64,000 nt of DNA from JAFLBI01 sp964616465. GTDB lineage: Bacteria; Bacteroidota; Bacteroidia; Chitinophagales; Chitinophagaceae. The notes beneath the pieces are model-generated. The model was not told where the DNA came from, searched no databases, and saw only the letters and a list, made by a program, of their open reading frames with translations. The stretch is taken from the NCBI GenBank assembly GCA_964616465.1, contig CAZTTO010000003.1, forward strand, positions 128,143 through 192,142, written 5' to 3'. A program made the translations under genes and the position numbers. Below are positions 54,466-62,175 of the stretch, piece after piece (within the stretch, counting starts at the first letter, position 1; each line of letters starts with the position of its first letter).

Positions 54466-55338
54466 TTATTTACTCAATTCTTGTATGCGTTTGTTCAATT
54501 CGTCGAGTACTTGTGGCACTTGAATTTGCTTTTTAGCAGTTTGGTACCATTTTATAGCACTCTTTTTATCGCCCATGGCTTCGTAACATTCAGCAGCATG
54601 AAACATGGCTTCTATATTACGAGGCTCAGCTGCCAGTACTTTTTCAAACCGTTCTGCAGCTTTGTCCCATTGGCCGCTTCTCTTTCCGCCTAAACCCAAC
54701 ATCATGTTGGCATAAGCGTTCGATGGCTGTTTATCGGCAATTTCGCGGAGCGGTAAAATGCCTTCCATTGGGTTGGAAGAGAGGTTGCCAAAAATGTAGC
54801 AAGCTCCCAATCCAATTTTAGCTGAATCGTTGCTCGGATTCAATACCAGGGCCTTCTCAAAAAGAACTTTCGCATGACCTGCCATCCATTCGGCTAGCAG
54901 GTGGTCTTGTTCAGGAATTAGGTTCTCCAAAAACAGACGGGCGGCAAAGGTGAGGCTTTTTTCAGAATTTTCCAACTTTGCAGCTTCTGCGAGGTAGTGG
55001 GCATAAGGTTCGAAGAGCCGGATACTGTCTCTCCAGAAGGAGGCAAGTTGCTGATAAACTTTAATTTGTTGGGCTTTTACATCGCCACGGACAACGGCAT
55101 TTTCTAATTGAAGTACACGTTCTAACTGATTGGGAGTCAATCGCTGTTTCGCTTTTGCCAATAATGAGTCGAACTCAAGCGGCGGATGATCTTCATGGTT
55201 ATGACCTGCATGATCACCTCCAGCTTGCGCTGTAGGAGGAGTGGGTGGAGCTTGTGGAGGAATATTATTTCCAAAGAAATAGAGACCAAATAGTAAAAGG
55301 ATACCACCAGATACCCAAAAGAGTTGCTGTTTATTCAC
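54466..55338 (-). CDS. Membrane-anchored TPR protein
   Basis: The 290-residue protein has one N-terminal helix (about 5-23) followed by a Pro/His-rich linker (GGDHAGHNHEDHP) and several TPR-like helical repeats (about 130-285), clearest in FEKALVLNPSNDSAKIGLG, AERFEKVLAAEPRNIEAMFH and AIKWYQTAKKQIQ. TPR modules bind proteins. It follows the HU gene after 20 bases and is conserved in this position beside rng and mutY in many Bacteroidota. The function is unknown. Confidence 0.85.
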   Translation of the reverse strand: MNKQQLFWVSGGILLLFGLYFFGNNIPPQAPPTPPTAQAGGDHAGHNHEDHPPLEFDSLLAKAKQRLTPNQLERVLQLENAVVRGDVKAQQIKVYQQLASFWRDSIRLFEPYAHYLAEAAKLENSEKSLTFAARLFLENLIPEQDHLLAEWMAGHAKVLFEKALVLNPSNDSAKIGLGACYIFGNLSSNPMEGILPLREIADKQPSNAYANMMLGLGGKRSGQWDKAAERFEKVLAAEPRNIEAMFHAAECYEAMGDKKSAIKWYQTAKKQIQVPQVLDELNKRIQELSK

Positions 55339-55358
55339 GAAATCAATTTGGCGCGAAG

Positions 55359-55649
55359 TTACTCTTCGCGGCGCTTAGATTTCACTTCATTAACAAATTC
55401 TTTAGCCGGCTTAAAAGCAGGAATAAAATGCTCAGGTATTTCTACTGAAACGTTCTTTTTGATGTTTCTACCAATTTTAGCTGCACGCTTTTTGGTAATA
55501 AAACTGCCAAAGCCGCGGATGTAGATGTTCTGGCCATTTGCGAGGCTTTGTTTAACTTCTTTGAACATTGTTTCGAGGGTCACCAGTACATCTACCTTAG
55601 GGATGCCTGTTTTTTCCGAGATTTGACTAATTAAATCAGATTTGCGCAT
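55359..55649 (-). CDS. HU/IHF family DNA-binding protein
   Basis: The 96-residue protein matches HU: MRKSDLISQISEKTGIPK, a dimerisation helix pair, then IYIRGFGSFITKKRAAKIGRN with the flexible arm ending in VEIPEHFIPAFKPAKEF. The IPEHFIPAFKPA stretch replaces the usual IPATKVPKFKAG. It bends DNA nonspecifically. It is divergent from mutY with 178 bases between starts. Confidence 0.94.
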   Translation of the reverse strand: MRKSDLISQISEKTGIPKVDVLVTLETMFKEVKQSLANGQNIYIRGFGSFITKKRAAKIGRNIKKNVSVEIPEHFIPAFKPAKEFVNEVKSKRREE

Positions 55650-55826
55650 GACGGAGGTTATTAAAAAGGTTGACGGAATATGTGTAATTGGGCCTCACAA
55701 CAAGAACCCAAAAATATGAAAAATAAATAGACATTAGTCGCTGATTATGAATGAATTTACGCAATGTTTTGACAAGTCGTGCTTTTGTGAAACCAAACTC
55801 TTCTTTACTTCAACAAAATACCCTCA

Positions 55827-56915
55827 ATGAGCCTACAAATCTCTGAATTGGACTTGGTTAGGTTCAGAAAAGCCTTGATGAAGTGGAACAGTAGCGATAA
55901 TAAGCGCGATTTACCATGGAAAGGAATTGGAAACCCTTACTATATCTGGTTGAGTGAGGTGATTTTGCAGCAGACTCGCGTAGAACAAGGTTTATCGTAT
56001 TACCTAAAATTTATTTCGGCTTTTCCAACTATTCATGATTTAGCTTCTGCAAAGGATGAAGAAGTCTTAAAAATGTGGGAGGGCCTGGGATATTACAATA
56101 GATGTAGGAATCTATTAGCCACAGCGCGTTATATAGCTTTTGAATGTAAGTCGGAGTTTCCATCAACTTTTGAGGGATTATTAGCGCTCAAAGGAATTGG
56201 TCCGTACACAGCGGCAGCCATTGGCTCCTTTGCTTTTAACTTGCCTTATGCAGTGGTAGATGGTAATGTATACAGAGTATTGGCTCGCTATTTTGGAGTT
56301 GATTTACCCAGCGATGGGACTGAAGGAAAAAAGTTTTTTCAGGACTTGGCAAATGCAACGTTAGACGCAAAAAAGCCAGCTATTTACAACCAAGCTATCA
56401 TGGATTTTGGAGCAACGGTTTGTAAGCCTCAACTGCCTTTATGCGGTGTTTGTGCTTTGCAGATGTCTTGTAAAGCTTTCAATGAAGGAAGAGTAGACCA
56501 ATTGCCTGTTAAACATAAGCGAGTAGAAAGAAAAAAGCGTTATTTCAATTATTTTGTTTTTAAAGTAGGCGAAGAAATTCTAATTCACCAACGAAATGAA
56601 GTAGATATTTGGAAGGATTTATTTGAGTTCTTTTTGCTAGAAACAGCTCAACCCATTCAGTGGGATGAATGTACCATTTCAGAAGTGCTGAAAAGAAATC
56701 TGGGAATTTCAAATTTCGGCCTACTCTCCCAACCTTTCAAAGTGCGTCAGCATTTAACCCACAGGACTGTTGAGTCGCAATTTATTCATATTAGAATCAA
56801 TAAAATTCCAAAGGCGCTAGCACATTTAATTCCGGTTCATAGGAATGAGTTAAACAAGTATGCCTTCCCCAAAACTATTCAAGACTATTTAGCCGATTTC
56901 TTAAAATTGGCATAG
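55827..56915 (+). CDS. mutY: A/G-specific adenine glycosylase
   Basis: The 362-residue enzyme removes adenine paired with 8-oxoguanine. It has LPWKGIGNPYYIWLSEVILQ-type N-terminal motifs with QQTRVEQG, the hairpin LLALKGIGPYTAAAIGSFAF, the catalytic Asp in VVDGNVYRVLAR and a 4Fe-4S site C-x6-C-x2-C-x5-C (CKPQLPLCGVCALQMSC). The C-terminal NUDIX-like domain (about 235-355) reads 8-oxoG. It heads the mutY-ssb-gldE-gldD group. Confidence 0.95.
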   Translation: MSLQISELDLVRFRKALMKWNSSDNKRDLPWKGIGNPYYIWLSEVILQQTRVEQGLSYYLKFISAFPTIHDLASAKDEEVLKMWEGLGYYNRCRNLLATARYIAFECKSEFPSTFEGLLALKGIGPYTAAAIGSFAFNLPYAVVDGNVYRVLARYFGVDLPSDGTEGKKFFQDLANATLDAKKPAIYNQAIMDFGATVCKPQLPLCGVCALQMSCKAFNEGRVDQLPVKHKRVERKKRYFNYFVFKVGEEILIHQRNEVDIWKDLFEFFLLETAQPIQWDECTISEVLKRNLGISNFGLLSQPFKVRQHLTHRTVESQFIHIRINKIPKALAHLIPVHRNELNKYAFPKTIQDYLADFLKLA

Positions 56916-56938
56916 AAGGAATCTTTTTATCTAAAAAG

Positions 56939-56950
56939 GCCGTAATTTTA
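56939..56950 (+). promoter_or_regulatory. Possible -7 region of ssb
   Basis: GCCGTAATTTTA contains TAATTTTA, close to TAnnTTTG, 31 bases before the ssb ATG. The same 12 bases occur upstream of the DUF3109 gene at 60195-60206. No clear -33 element is seen here. Confidence 0.35.
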
Positions 56951-56981
56951 AGACAGAACATAAACGGATAAATCAATTCTT

Positions 56982-57398
56982 ATGAGAGGAGTTAATCGCG
57001 TTACCTTAATTGGCAACCTTGGAAAGGACCCGGATGTGCAAACCTTAGAAGGCAATATTGCTGTTGCGAAATTTCCATTAGCTACAACTGAAACATACAA
57101 AGATCGATCGGGTAAGTTAGTTTCTCAAACAGAATGGCATACAGTTGTGCTATGGAGAGGCTTGGCTGAGTTGGCTCAGAAGTATTTGCATAAGGGAAGT
57201 TTGATTTATGTGGAAGGCAGACTAAGAACCAGAACTTGGGATGATAAAGAGGGGAATAAAAAATTTGCAACGGAAGTTGTAGGAGATAACCTAATTATGC
57301 TAGATAAAAGAAATGATGGGGGATCTCATGGTTCAGATGCTTACGGTGGATTTGATGTGCCTGAAATGGGCACTGGTCCTGATGAATCGGGCTTTTAA
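56982..57398 (+). CDS. ssb: Single-stranded DNA-binding protein
   Basis: The 138-residue protein has the OB-fold start RGVNRVTLIGNLGKDPDVQ and the usual strands EWHTVVLWRGLAELAQKYL and KGSLIYVEGRLRTRTWDD. The linker after residue 105 is short, and the C-terminal tip reads GPDESGF instead of the acidic DDxPF tip by which SSB recruits partners. This suggests a weak or changed partner interaction, or a second paralogue elsewhere. It lies between mutY and gldE. Confidence 0.92.
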   Translation: MRGVNRVTLIGNLGKDPDVQTLEGNIAVAKFPLATTETYKDRSGKLVSQTEWHTVVLWRGLAELAQKYLHKGSLIYVEGRLRTRTWDDKEGNKKFATEVVGDNLIMLDKRNDGGSHGSDAYGGFDVPEMGTGPDESGF

Positions 57399-57451
57399 TT
57401 TGCCTGCCTTATTTTTGCACAAGGCTCGCATATTGCTCACTAAAATTTTAG

Positions 57452-58798
57452 ATGTTGGACTATCACTCGGTTGAACAATTTTTACAACAAGGATTATTCT
57501 ATACTGCAGCAATTAATGTACAGGGAACTACTGTACTAATGATTGTATTATTTGTACTCTTGTTTCTTTCATTTGTTTTATCAGGAGCGGAGGTTGCATT
57601 TTTTTCTTTATCGTATAAAGATGTAAATGTATTAAAGACAAAATCTGATCCAGCTTGTCAGCGTATTGTTGATTTATTAGAAGAGCCCAAGAAACTCTTA
57701 GGTTCACTGCTAATAGGGAATAGCTTTGTAAACATTGCTATTATCATCATTAGTAACTTATTGATAGATGAATTATTCGATTTTGAAAAAATTGATCAGG
57801 CTTGGATTGAATTTGTGATTAAAGTATTGGCTGTTTCATTTGTATTGGTATTATTTGGTGAAGTGATGCCTAAAGTGTTAGCTACTCAAAACAATATTCG
57901 TTTTGCCAAAGATTTCTCTTTATTGGTTCAGTCATTTGTTTATGCAACTAGTGGTTTAAGCAATAGGTTGGTTGCTTTTTCTGATTATGTTGAAAAGCGT
58001 CTTGCTAAAACTTCCAATGCTGCTAATAGATTAGCTGAACTTGATCAAGCAATTGACTTAACAAATGACAATGATGCCTCTGAAAAAGAAAAAAGTATTT
58101 TAAAAGGTATAGTGAAGTTTGGAAATATTACTGTTAAGCAAATCATGCGTACACGATTAGAAGTTGTAGCTATAGATGAACAGATAAATTTTAAGGAGCT
58201 TATTACCTCTGTGGAAGAGCATCAGTATAGTAGGGTGCCTGTATATAGAGAAGATATCGATAATGTAGTGGGAATGATTCACTCAAAAGATCTTCTTCCA
58301 CACTTAAATGAAGCCGAAAATTTTGATTGGAAACAACTGCTTCGTCCTGCTTATTTTGTACATGAACAAAAAATGATTGAAGATTTATTACAAGAGTTTC
58401 AGCAAAAGCGTATTCACTTTGCTGTTGTGGTAGATGAGTTTGGTGGTACCAGTGGTATAGTAACCATGGAGGATATATTAGAGGAAGTTATTGGTGAAAT
58501 AAAGGATGAATTTGATGAAGAAGAATCGGGTTTCAAAAAATTGGATGATTATAATTATATCATTGAAGGTAGAAACATGATTCATGATGTTTGTCGTTTT
58601 ATGGGCCTACCTTTAGATACCTTTGATAGTGTTAGAGGTGATAGCGATTCGCTAGGCGGATTAATTTTTGAATTATCTGGCGACATTCCTTCAGTTTCTC
58701 AAGTATTAACTGCAGGTGATTTTGAATTTACAGTGTTAGAATTAGAACGCAACAGGGTGAAGCGTGTAAAAATTACTATTCAACCCCAATCGGAATGA
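57452..58798 (+). CDS. gldE: Gliding motility-associated protein GldE (CorC/HlyC-like)
   Basis: The 448-residue protein has DUF21 membrane helices (about 28-200, with FLSFVLSGAEVAFFSLSY), a CBS pair (about 215-335, with QIMRTRLEVVAIDEQINF and VDEFGGTSGIVTMEDILEEV) and a C-terminal CorC/HlyC domain. In Flavobacterium johnsoniae GldE helps stabilise GldD, needed for gliding and type IX secretion. A -7-like TATTTTTG lies at 57410-57417. Its stop overlaps gldD by four bases. Confidence 0.92.
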   Translation: MLDYHSVEQFLQQGLFYTAAINVQGTTVLMIVLFVLLFLSFVLSGAEVAFFSLSYKDVNVLKTKSDPACQRIVDLLEEPKKLLGSLLIGNSFVNIAIIIISNLLIDELFDFEKIDQAWIEFVIKVLAVSFVLVLFGEVMPKVLATQNNIRFAKDFSLLVQSFVYATSGLSNRLVAFSDYVEKRLAKTSNAANRLAELDQAIDLTNDNDASEKEKSILKGIVKFGNITVKQIMRTRLEVVAIDEQINFKELITSVEEHQYSRVPVYREDIDNVVGMIHSKDLLPHLNEAENFDWKQLLRPAYFVHEQKMIEDLLQEFQQKRIHFAVVVDEFGGTSGIVTMEDILEEVIGEIKDEFDEEESGFKKLDDYNYIIEGRNMIHDVCRFMGLPLDTFDSVRGDSDSLGGLIFELSGDIPSVSQVLTAGDFEFTVLELERNRVKRVKITIQPQSE

Positions 58799-59388
58799 AT
58801 ACAGTCTTGAAGTGGTCTTTATGTTTTGTTTTTGTTTTTTGGGGTTGTCAGGAAGTATTTGTTCCTAAACCACGAGGATATTTTAAAATTGACTTTCCCA
58901 AAAAAGAGTATCTGGTCTTTGATAGACCAGACTATCCATACTCGTTTGAATATCCAACGTATGCTATTGTTGTCAAAGACAGCACTTTTTTTGGGGATCC
59001 TACCGAAAATCCATGGTGGATTAATATTGATTTTCCTCAATTCAATGGTAGGATTTATGTGAGTTATAAAACTTTATCCAATTCGCAGCAGTTTACAAAA
59101 GTGCTTCAAGACGCTTTTAAATTAACCAGTAAACATACAACCAAAGCATATTCAATAGATGATTCCTTATTCAGAAATAATCAGGGTGTATCTGGCTTAT
59201 TTTTCAAAGTAGGTGGGGATGTTGCAACCGCGAATCAATTTTTCTTAACCGATTCAACAAAACATTTCTTAAGAGGAGCGTTGTATTTTGATGCTACACC
59301 TAATGAAGATTCCCTTTCTGTGGTGAATCGATTTTTGCTGGAAGATATGCGCCATCTAATCCAAACTTTTCGCTGGAAGGGGAACTGA
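58795..59388 (+). CDS. gldD: Gliding motility lipoprotein GldD
   Basis: The 197-residue lipoprotein (lipobox FWGCQE) has the GldD marks PKPRGYFKIDFPKKEY, DRPDYPYSFEYP, NPWWINIDFPQFNGRIYVSY and a C-terminal RGALYFDATPNEDSL followed by HLIQTFRW. GldD is required for gliding and for type IX secretion in F. johnsoniae. It overlaps gldE by an ATGA. The other core gld genes are not in this window. Confidence 0.93.
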   Translation: MNTVLKWSLCFVFVFWGCQEVFVPKPRGYFKIDFPKKEYLVFDRPDYPYSFEYPTYAIVVKDSTFFGDPTENPWWINIDFPQFNGRIYVSYKTLSNSQQFTKVLQDAFKLTSKHTTKAYSIDDSLFRNNQGVSGLFFKVGGDVATANQFFLTDSTKHFLRGALYFDATPNEDSLSVVNRFLLEDMRHLIQTFRWKGN

Positions 59389-59435
59389 CTCTTCAGAATA
59401 GCTTTGCTTTTCTGAAAAATTTGAACCCGCTAGGG

Positions 59436-59466
59436 TTTCGTTATAAGTAAACATTTACTAAATTTG
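59436..59466 (+). promoter_or_regulatory. Promoter of the toxin-antitoxin pair
   Basis: TTTC at 59436-59439 and TAAATTTG at 59459-59466, 19 bases apart, match the Bacteroidota promoter. Transcription would start near 59472, which favours the toxin ATG at 59489 over 59477. Confidence 0.5.
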
Positions 59467-59476
59467 CAATGGTGAA

Positions 59477-59839
59477 ATGAGGACAAGAATGGGTAATAAC
59501 TTCGAGATTATATTTTTAAGTGAGGCATTTGAGTTTTTGAAATCTCTCGACCAGAAACATTCGAGTAAGATACTTTATAACATCAGAAAAGCACAACAAA
59601 AGCATGACCCGGAATTGTTTAAAAAGCTAACGGATGAGATTTGGGAGTTTAGAATACATTATCAAGGTGTACAATATAGGCTTTTAGCATTTTGGGATAA
59701 AACGGATCATAGAAACACATTAGTGGTTTCAACCCACGGCTTTGTAAAGAAACAGGGTAAAGTACCTGCTAATGAAATTCAAAAAGCTGAGCAAAAGCGC
59801 AAGAAATATTTTTTCGACAAGCAAAAAAATAGCAAATGA
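59477..59839 (+). CDS. Gp49-like (RelE/HigB superfamily) toxin
   Basis: The 120-residue protein matches phage-derived Gp49-like toxins (DUF891): FLKSLDQKHSSKILYNIR, EIWEFRIHYQGVQYRLLAFWD and STHGFVKKQGKVPANEIQKA. These belong to the RelE/ParE fold and probably cut mRNA on the ribosome. ATG 59489 is a likely alternative start. It precedes the XRE gene with a 4-base overlap, in toxin-first (HigBA-type) order. Confidence 0.88.
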   Translation: MRTRMGNNFEIIFLSEAFEFLKSLDQKHSSKILYNIRKAQQKHDPELFKKLTDEIWEFRIHYQGVQYRLLAFWDKTDHRNTLVVSTHGFVKKQGKVPANEIQKAEQKRKKYFFDKQKNSK

Positions 59840-60150
59840 AGACCTATACATTAGAAGAAGTTCAAGATAAGCTAATTGGAAAAAAAGGAACGCCTATCCG
59901 TGATAGGTTTGAATATGAACTGCAAATGGATTTGATAGGTAAAGCTATTAAAGAAACCAGACAAGAGCGTAAATTAACCCAAGAGCAACTTGGCAAGCTA
60001 ATAGGGGTTCAAAAGGCACAGATTTCTAGACTGGAAAGCAATGCAAGTAATGTTACTATTGACACGTTGATGAAGGTGTTCACTGCATTAAAAGCAAAAG
60101 TGAAAATTCAAGTTGAACTTCCTAATGCAAAATTCCATGTAGCTAAGTAA
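59836..60150 (+). CDS. XRE-family antitoxin
   Basis: The 104-residue protein has a helix-turn-helix domain (about 36-90) with TRQERKLTQEQLGKLIGVQK and ISRLESNASNVTIDTLMKV. It presumably binds and neutralises the toxin encoded just before it and represses their promoter. The N-terminal part (MKTYTLEEVQDKLIG, TPIRDRFEYELQMDL) is as expected for Gp49-paired antitoxins. Confidence 0.9.
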   Translation: MKTYTLEEVQDKLIGKKGTPIRDRFEYELQMDLIGKAIKETRQERKLTQEQLGKLIGVQKAQISRLESNASNVTIDTLMKVFTALKAKVKIQVELPNAKFHVAK

Positions 60151-60178
60151 AACTATAGCATGTATTAGATGTTACAGA

Positions 60179-60206
60179 TTGTCCAACTATAAAAGCCGTA
60201 ATTTTA
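60179..60206 (+). promoter_or_regulatory. Possible promoter of the DUF3109 gene
   Basis: TTG at 60179-60181 and TAATTTTA at 60199-60206 are 17 bases apart, and the ATG follows 7 bases later, which would leave almost no leader. The 12 bases 60195-60206 match the region before ssb. Confidence 0.35.
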
Positions 60207-60213
60207 CAAGTAT

Positions 60214-60801
60214 ATGATTATTATAGAAAATAACTTGGTTAGTGAGGAGTTGTTGGAAGAGCAGTTTGTGTGCGATTTGAATGCATGCAAAGGAGGATGT
60301 TGTGAAGATGGAGATGCGGGAGCTCCCTTAGATGAAAATGAAAAAATTGCTTTACAAAATGATTATGCAATCATTGAGCCTTATTTAACGGAGGAAGGTA
60401 AAGCAGTGATTGAACAACAGGGGTTGTTTGAGTTTAATGAAGATTTTGGATGGGTTACGCCAACTATAAAAGGGAAAATGTGTGCGTATGGTTATCGAAA
60501 TGAGTTGGGTGTGATTACATGCGGAATAGAACAAGCCTATCGCGATGGTAAGATTAATTGGAAAAAACCCATTAGCTGTCATTTGTTTCCTGTGAAAGTG
60601 AGCAAAAGTGAGTATGATTCGGATATGCAATATGTGAACTATGAGCCAAGAGAAGATTTATGTAAAGCAGCGTGTTCATTAGGAAAAAAATTAAAAGTGC
60701 CAGTCTATCAATTTTTACAAGAAGCATTGGTGCGAAAATTTGGTTCAGAGTTTTACGAGGCTTTGGAAGCAACAGCTAACTTTCAAAAGAATCCATCATG
60801 A
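60214..60801 (+). CDS. DUF3109 family Cys-rich protein
   Basis: The 195-residue protein has conserved cysteines in QFVCDLNACKGGCCEDGDAG near 18-37, GKMCAYGYRN, VITCGIEQAYRDG, PISCHLFPV and EDLCKAACSLG, typical of DUF3109, and akin to YkgJ-like zinc- or iron-binding proteins. The function is unknown. Its stop overlaps the LutB start by four bases, which suggests coupling. Confidence 0.9.
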   Translation: MIIIENNLVSEELLEEQFVCDLNACKGGCCEDGDAGAPLDENEKIALQNDYAIIEPYLTEEGKAVIEQQGLFEFNEDFGWVTPTIKGKMCAYGYRNELGVITCGIEQAYRDGKINWKKPISCHLFPVKVSKSEYDSDMQYVNYEPREDLCKAACSLGKKLKVPVYQFLQEALVRKFGSEFYEALEATANFQKNPS

Positions 60802-62171
60802 CAGCACAGTCAGCATCATTTATAGCAAAGGCAACTATAAAGTCGGCCGATTTGGAGCATCGAAGGAAAATTCGATTCAATATTGGTAAATACAACGCTA
60901 CTGTTCCACAAGGTAAAAAGCAATTTGAAGATTTAGAGAAAGCCAGACAATTAGCCAAGCAAGCTAAATGGAAAGCTATTGAACATTTGGATCAATACTT
61001 ACTTCAGTTTGAAGAAAAAATTACATCTAAAGGAGCAGAAGTAATTTGGGCTACAGATTCAAATGAAGCACTTGAGGCCATCGGTAAAATTTGTAAAGAG
61101 GCTAACTGTAGCACTGTAGTGAAGAGTAAAAGTATGGTGACTGAAGAAATTCACCTGAATCATTACTTAGAGAAAAATGGTATTGAAAGTGTTGAAACAG
61201 ATTTGGGAGAATATATTCAACAATTAGATGGAGAGCCTCCATATCACATTGTAACACCTGCCATGCATAAAAGCAAGGAAGATGTTGCAAGATTATTTGC
61301 TCAGAAATTAGGAACACCATCAGGATTAAGTCCAGAAGAGCTAACACTTGTTGCAAGGAAAAAACTTCGACAAAAATATTTAGATGCACAAGTTGGCATA
61401 ACAGGTGCAAATTTTATTCTTCCAGATATAGGCGGCATTGCAATTACTGAAAATGAAGGAAACGGTCGTTTGAGTTGTGCATGGCCTCCGGTTCATATTG
61501 TGGTAGTAGGTATAGAAAAAGTGATTCCATCGGTTCATGACTTAGCATTGTTCTGGCCGTTATTATCAACCTATGGAACAGGACAACGTGTTACTGTGTA
61601 TAACAGTGTTATAACTGGACCACGACAAGCAGGTGAAGGACATGGTCCGAGTAAGATGTATGTGATTTTATTAGACAATGGTAGGACGAATCTTTTAAAA
61701 GATCCTATCAAGCGGGAAGCATTGTATTGCATTCGTTGTGGTGCTTGTTTAAATGCTTGTCCAGTCTATAAAAATATTGGCGGCCATTCCTATGAAACAA
61801 CTTATAGCGGTCCAATTGGAAAAGTAATAACCCCGCATTTAAGGGGCATGGATGATTTCAAACATTTAAGTCAAGCTTCATCATTATGTGGTAATTGTAC
61901 AGAGGTTTGTCCAGTTAAAATTAATTTACACGAACTCTTATTAGAAAATAGGCATGAAGCTGTACAAAATGGATTGAGCTCATTAGGAGAGCGCATGGCA
62001 TGGAAAATGTGGCAAACAGCAAGCTTGCATAGATCCATGATGAATGCAGGAAATGGTCGTGTAAAAAATTGGGTGGTTAATAAAGTTTTCAAAGGATGGA
62101 CCACACATAGGGCTGATTTAGATTTCAGTGAAAAGACATTTAATGAATGGTGGAAAGCAAATCGCTCTTAA
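60798..62171 (+). CDS. lutB: LutB-type iron-sulfur protein (LUD domain)
   Basis: The 457-residue protein has a LUD domain (about 60-290, with VVKSKSMVTEEIHLN, TGANFILPDIGGIAITENEG) and a 4Fe-4S region with CIRCGACLNACPVYK and CGNCTEVCPV, then a C-terminal DUF3390-like part. LutB with LutA and LutC oxidises L-lactate to pyruvate. Neither partner is adjacent here, so the function in this genome is not certain. It begins within the end of DUF3109. Confidence 0.9.
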   Translation: MTAQSASFIAKATIKSADLEHRRKIRFNIGKYNATVPQGKKQFEDLEKARQLAKQAKWKAIEHLDQYLLQFEEKITSKGAEVIWATDSNEALEAIGKICKEANCSTVVKSKSMVTEEIHLNHYLEKNGIESVETDLGEYIQQLDGEPPYHIVTPAMHKSKEDVARLFAQKLGTPSGLSPEELTLVARKKLRQKYLDAQVGITGANFILPDIGGIAITENEGNGRLSCAWPPVHIVVVGIEKVIPSVHDLALFWPLLSTYGTGQRVTVYNSVITGPRQAGEGHGPSKMYVILLDNGRTNLLKDPIKREALYCIRCGACLNACPVYKNIGGHSYETTYSGPIGKVITPHLRGMDDFKHLSQASSLCGNCTEVCPVKINLHELLLENRHEAVQNGLSSLGERMAWKMWQTASLHRSMMNAGNGRVKNWVVNKVFKGWTTHRADLDFSEKTFNEWWKANRS

Positions 62172-62175
62172 TACC

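Noticed and set aside
59391..59425. Hairpin TTCAGAA...TTCTGAA after gldD as a terminator
   Set aside because: The loop is large and the T run weak, so it is not listed.
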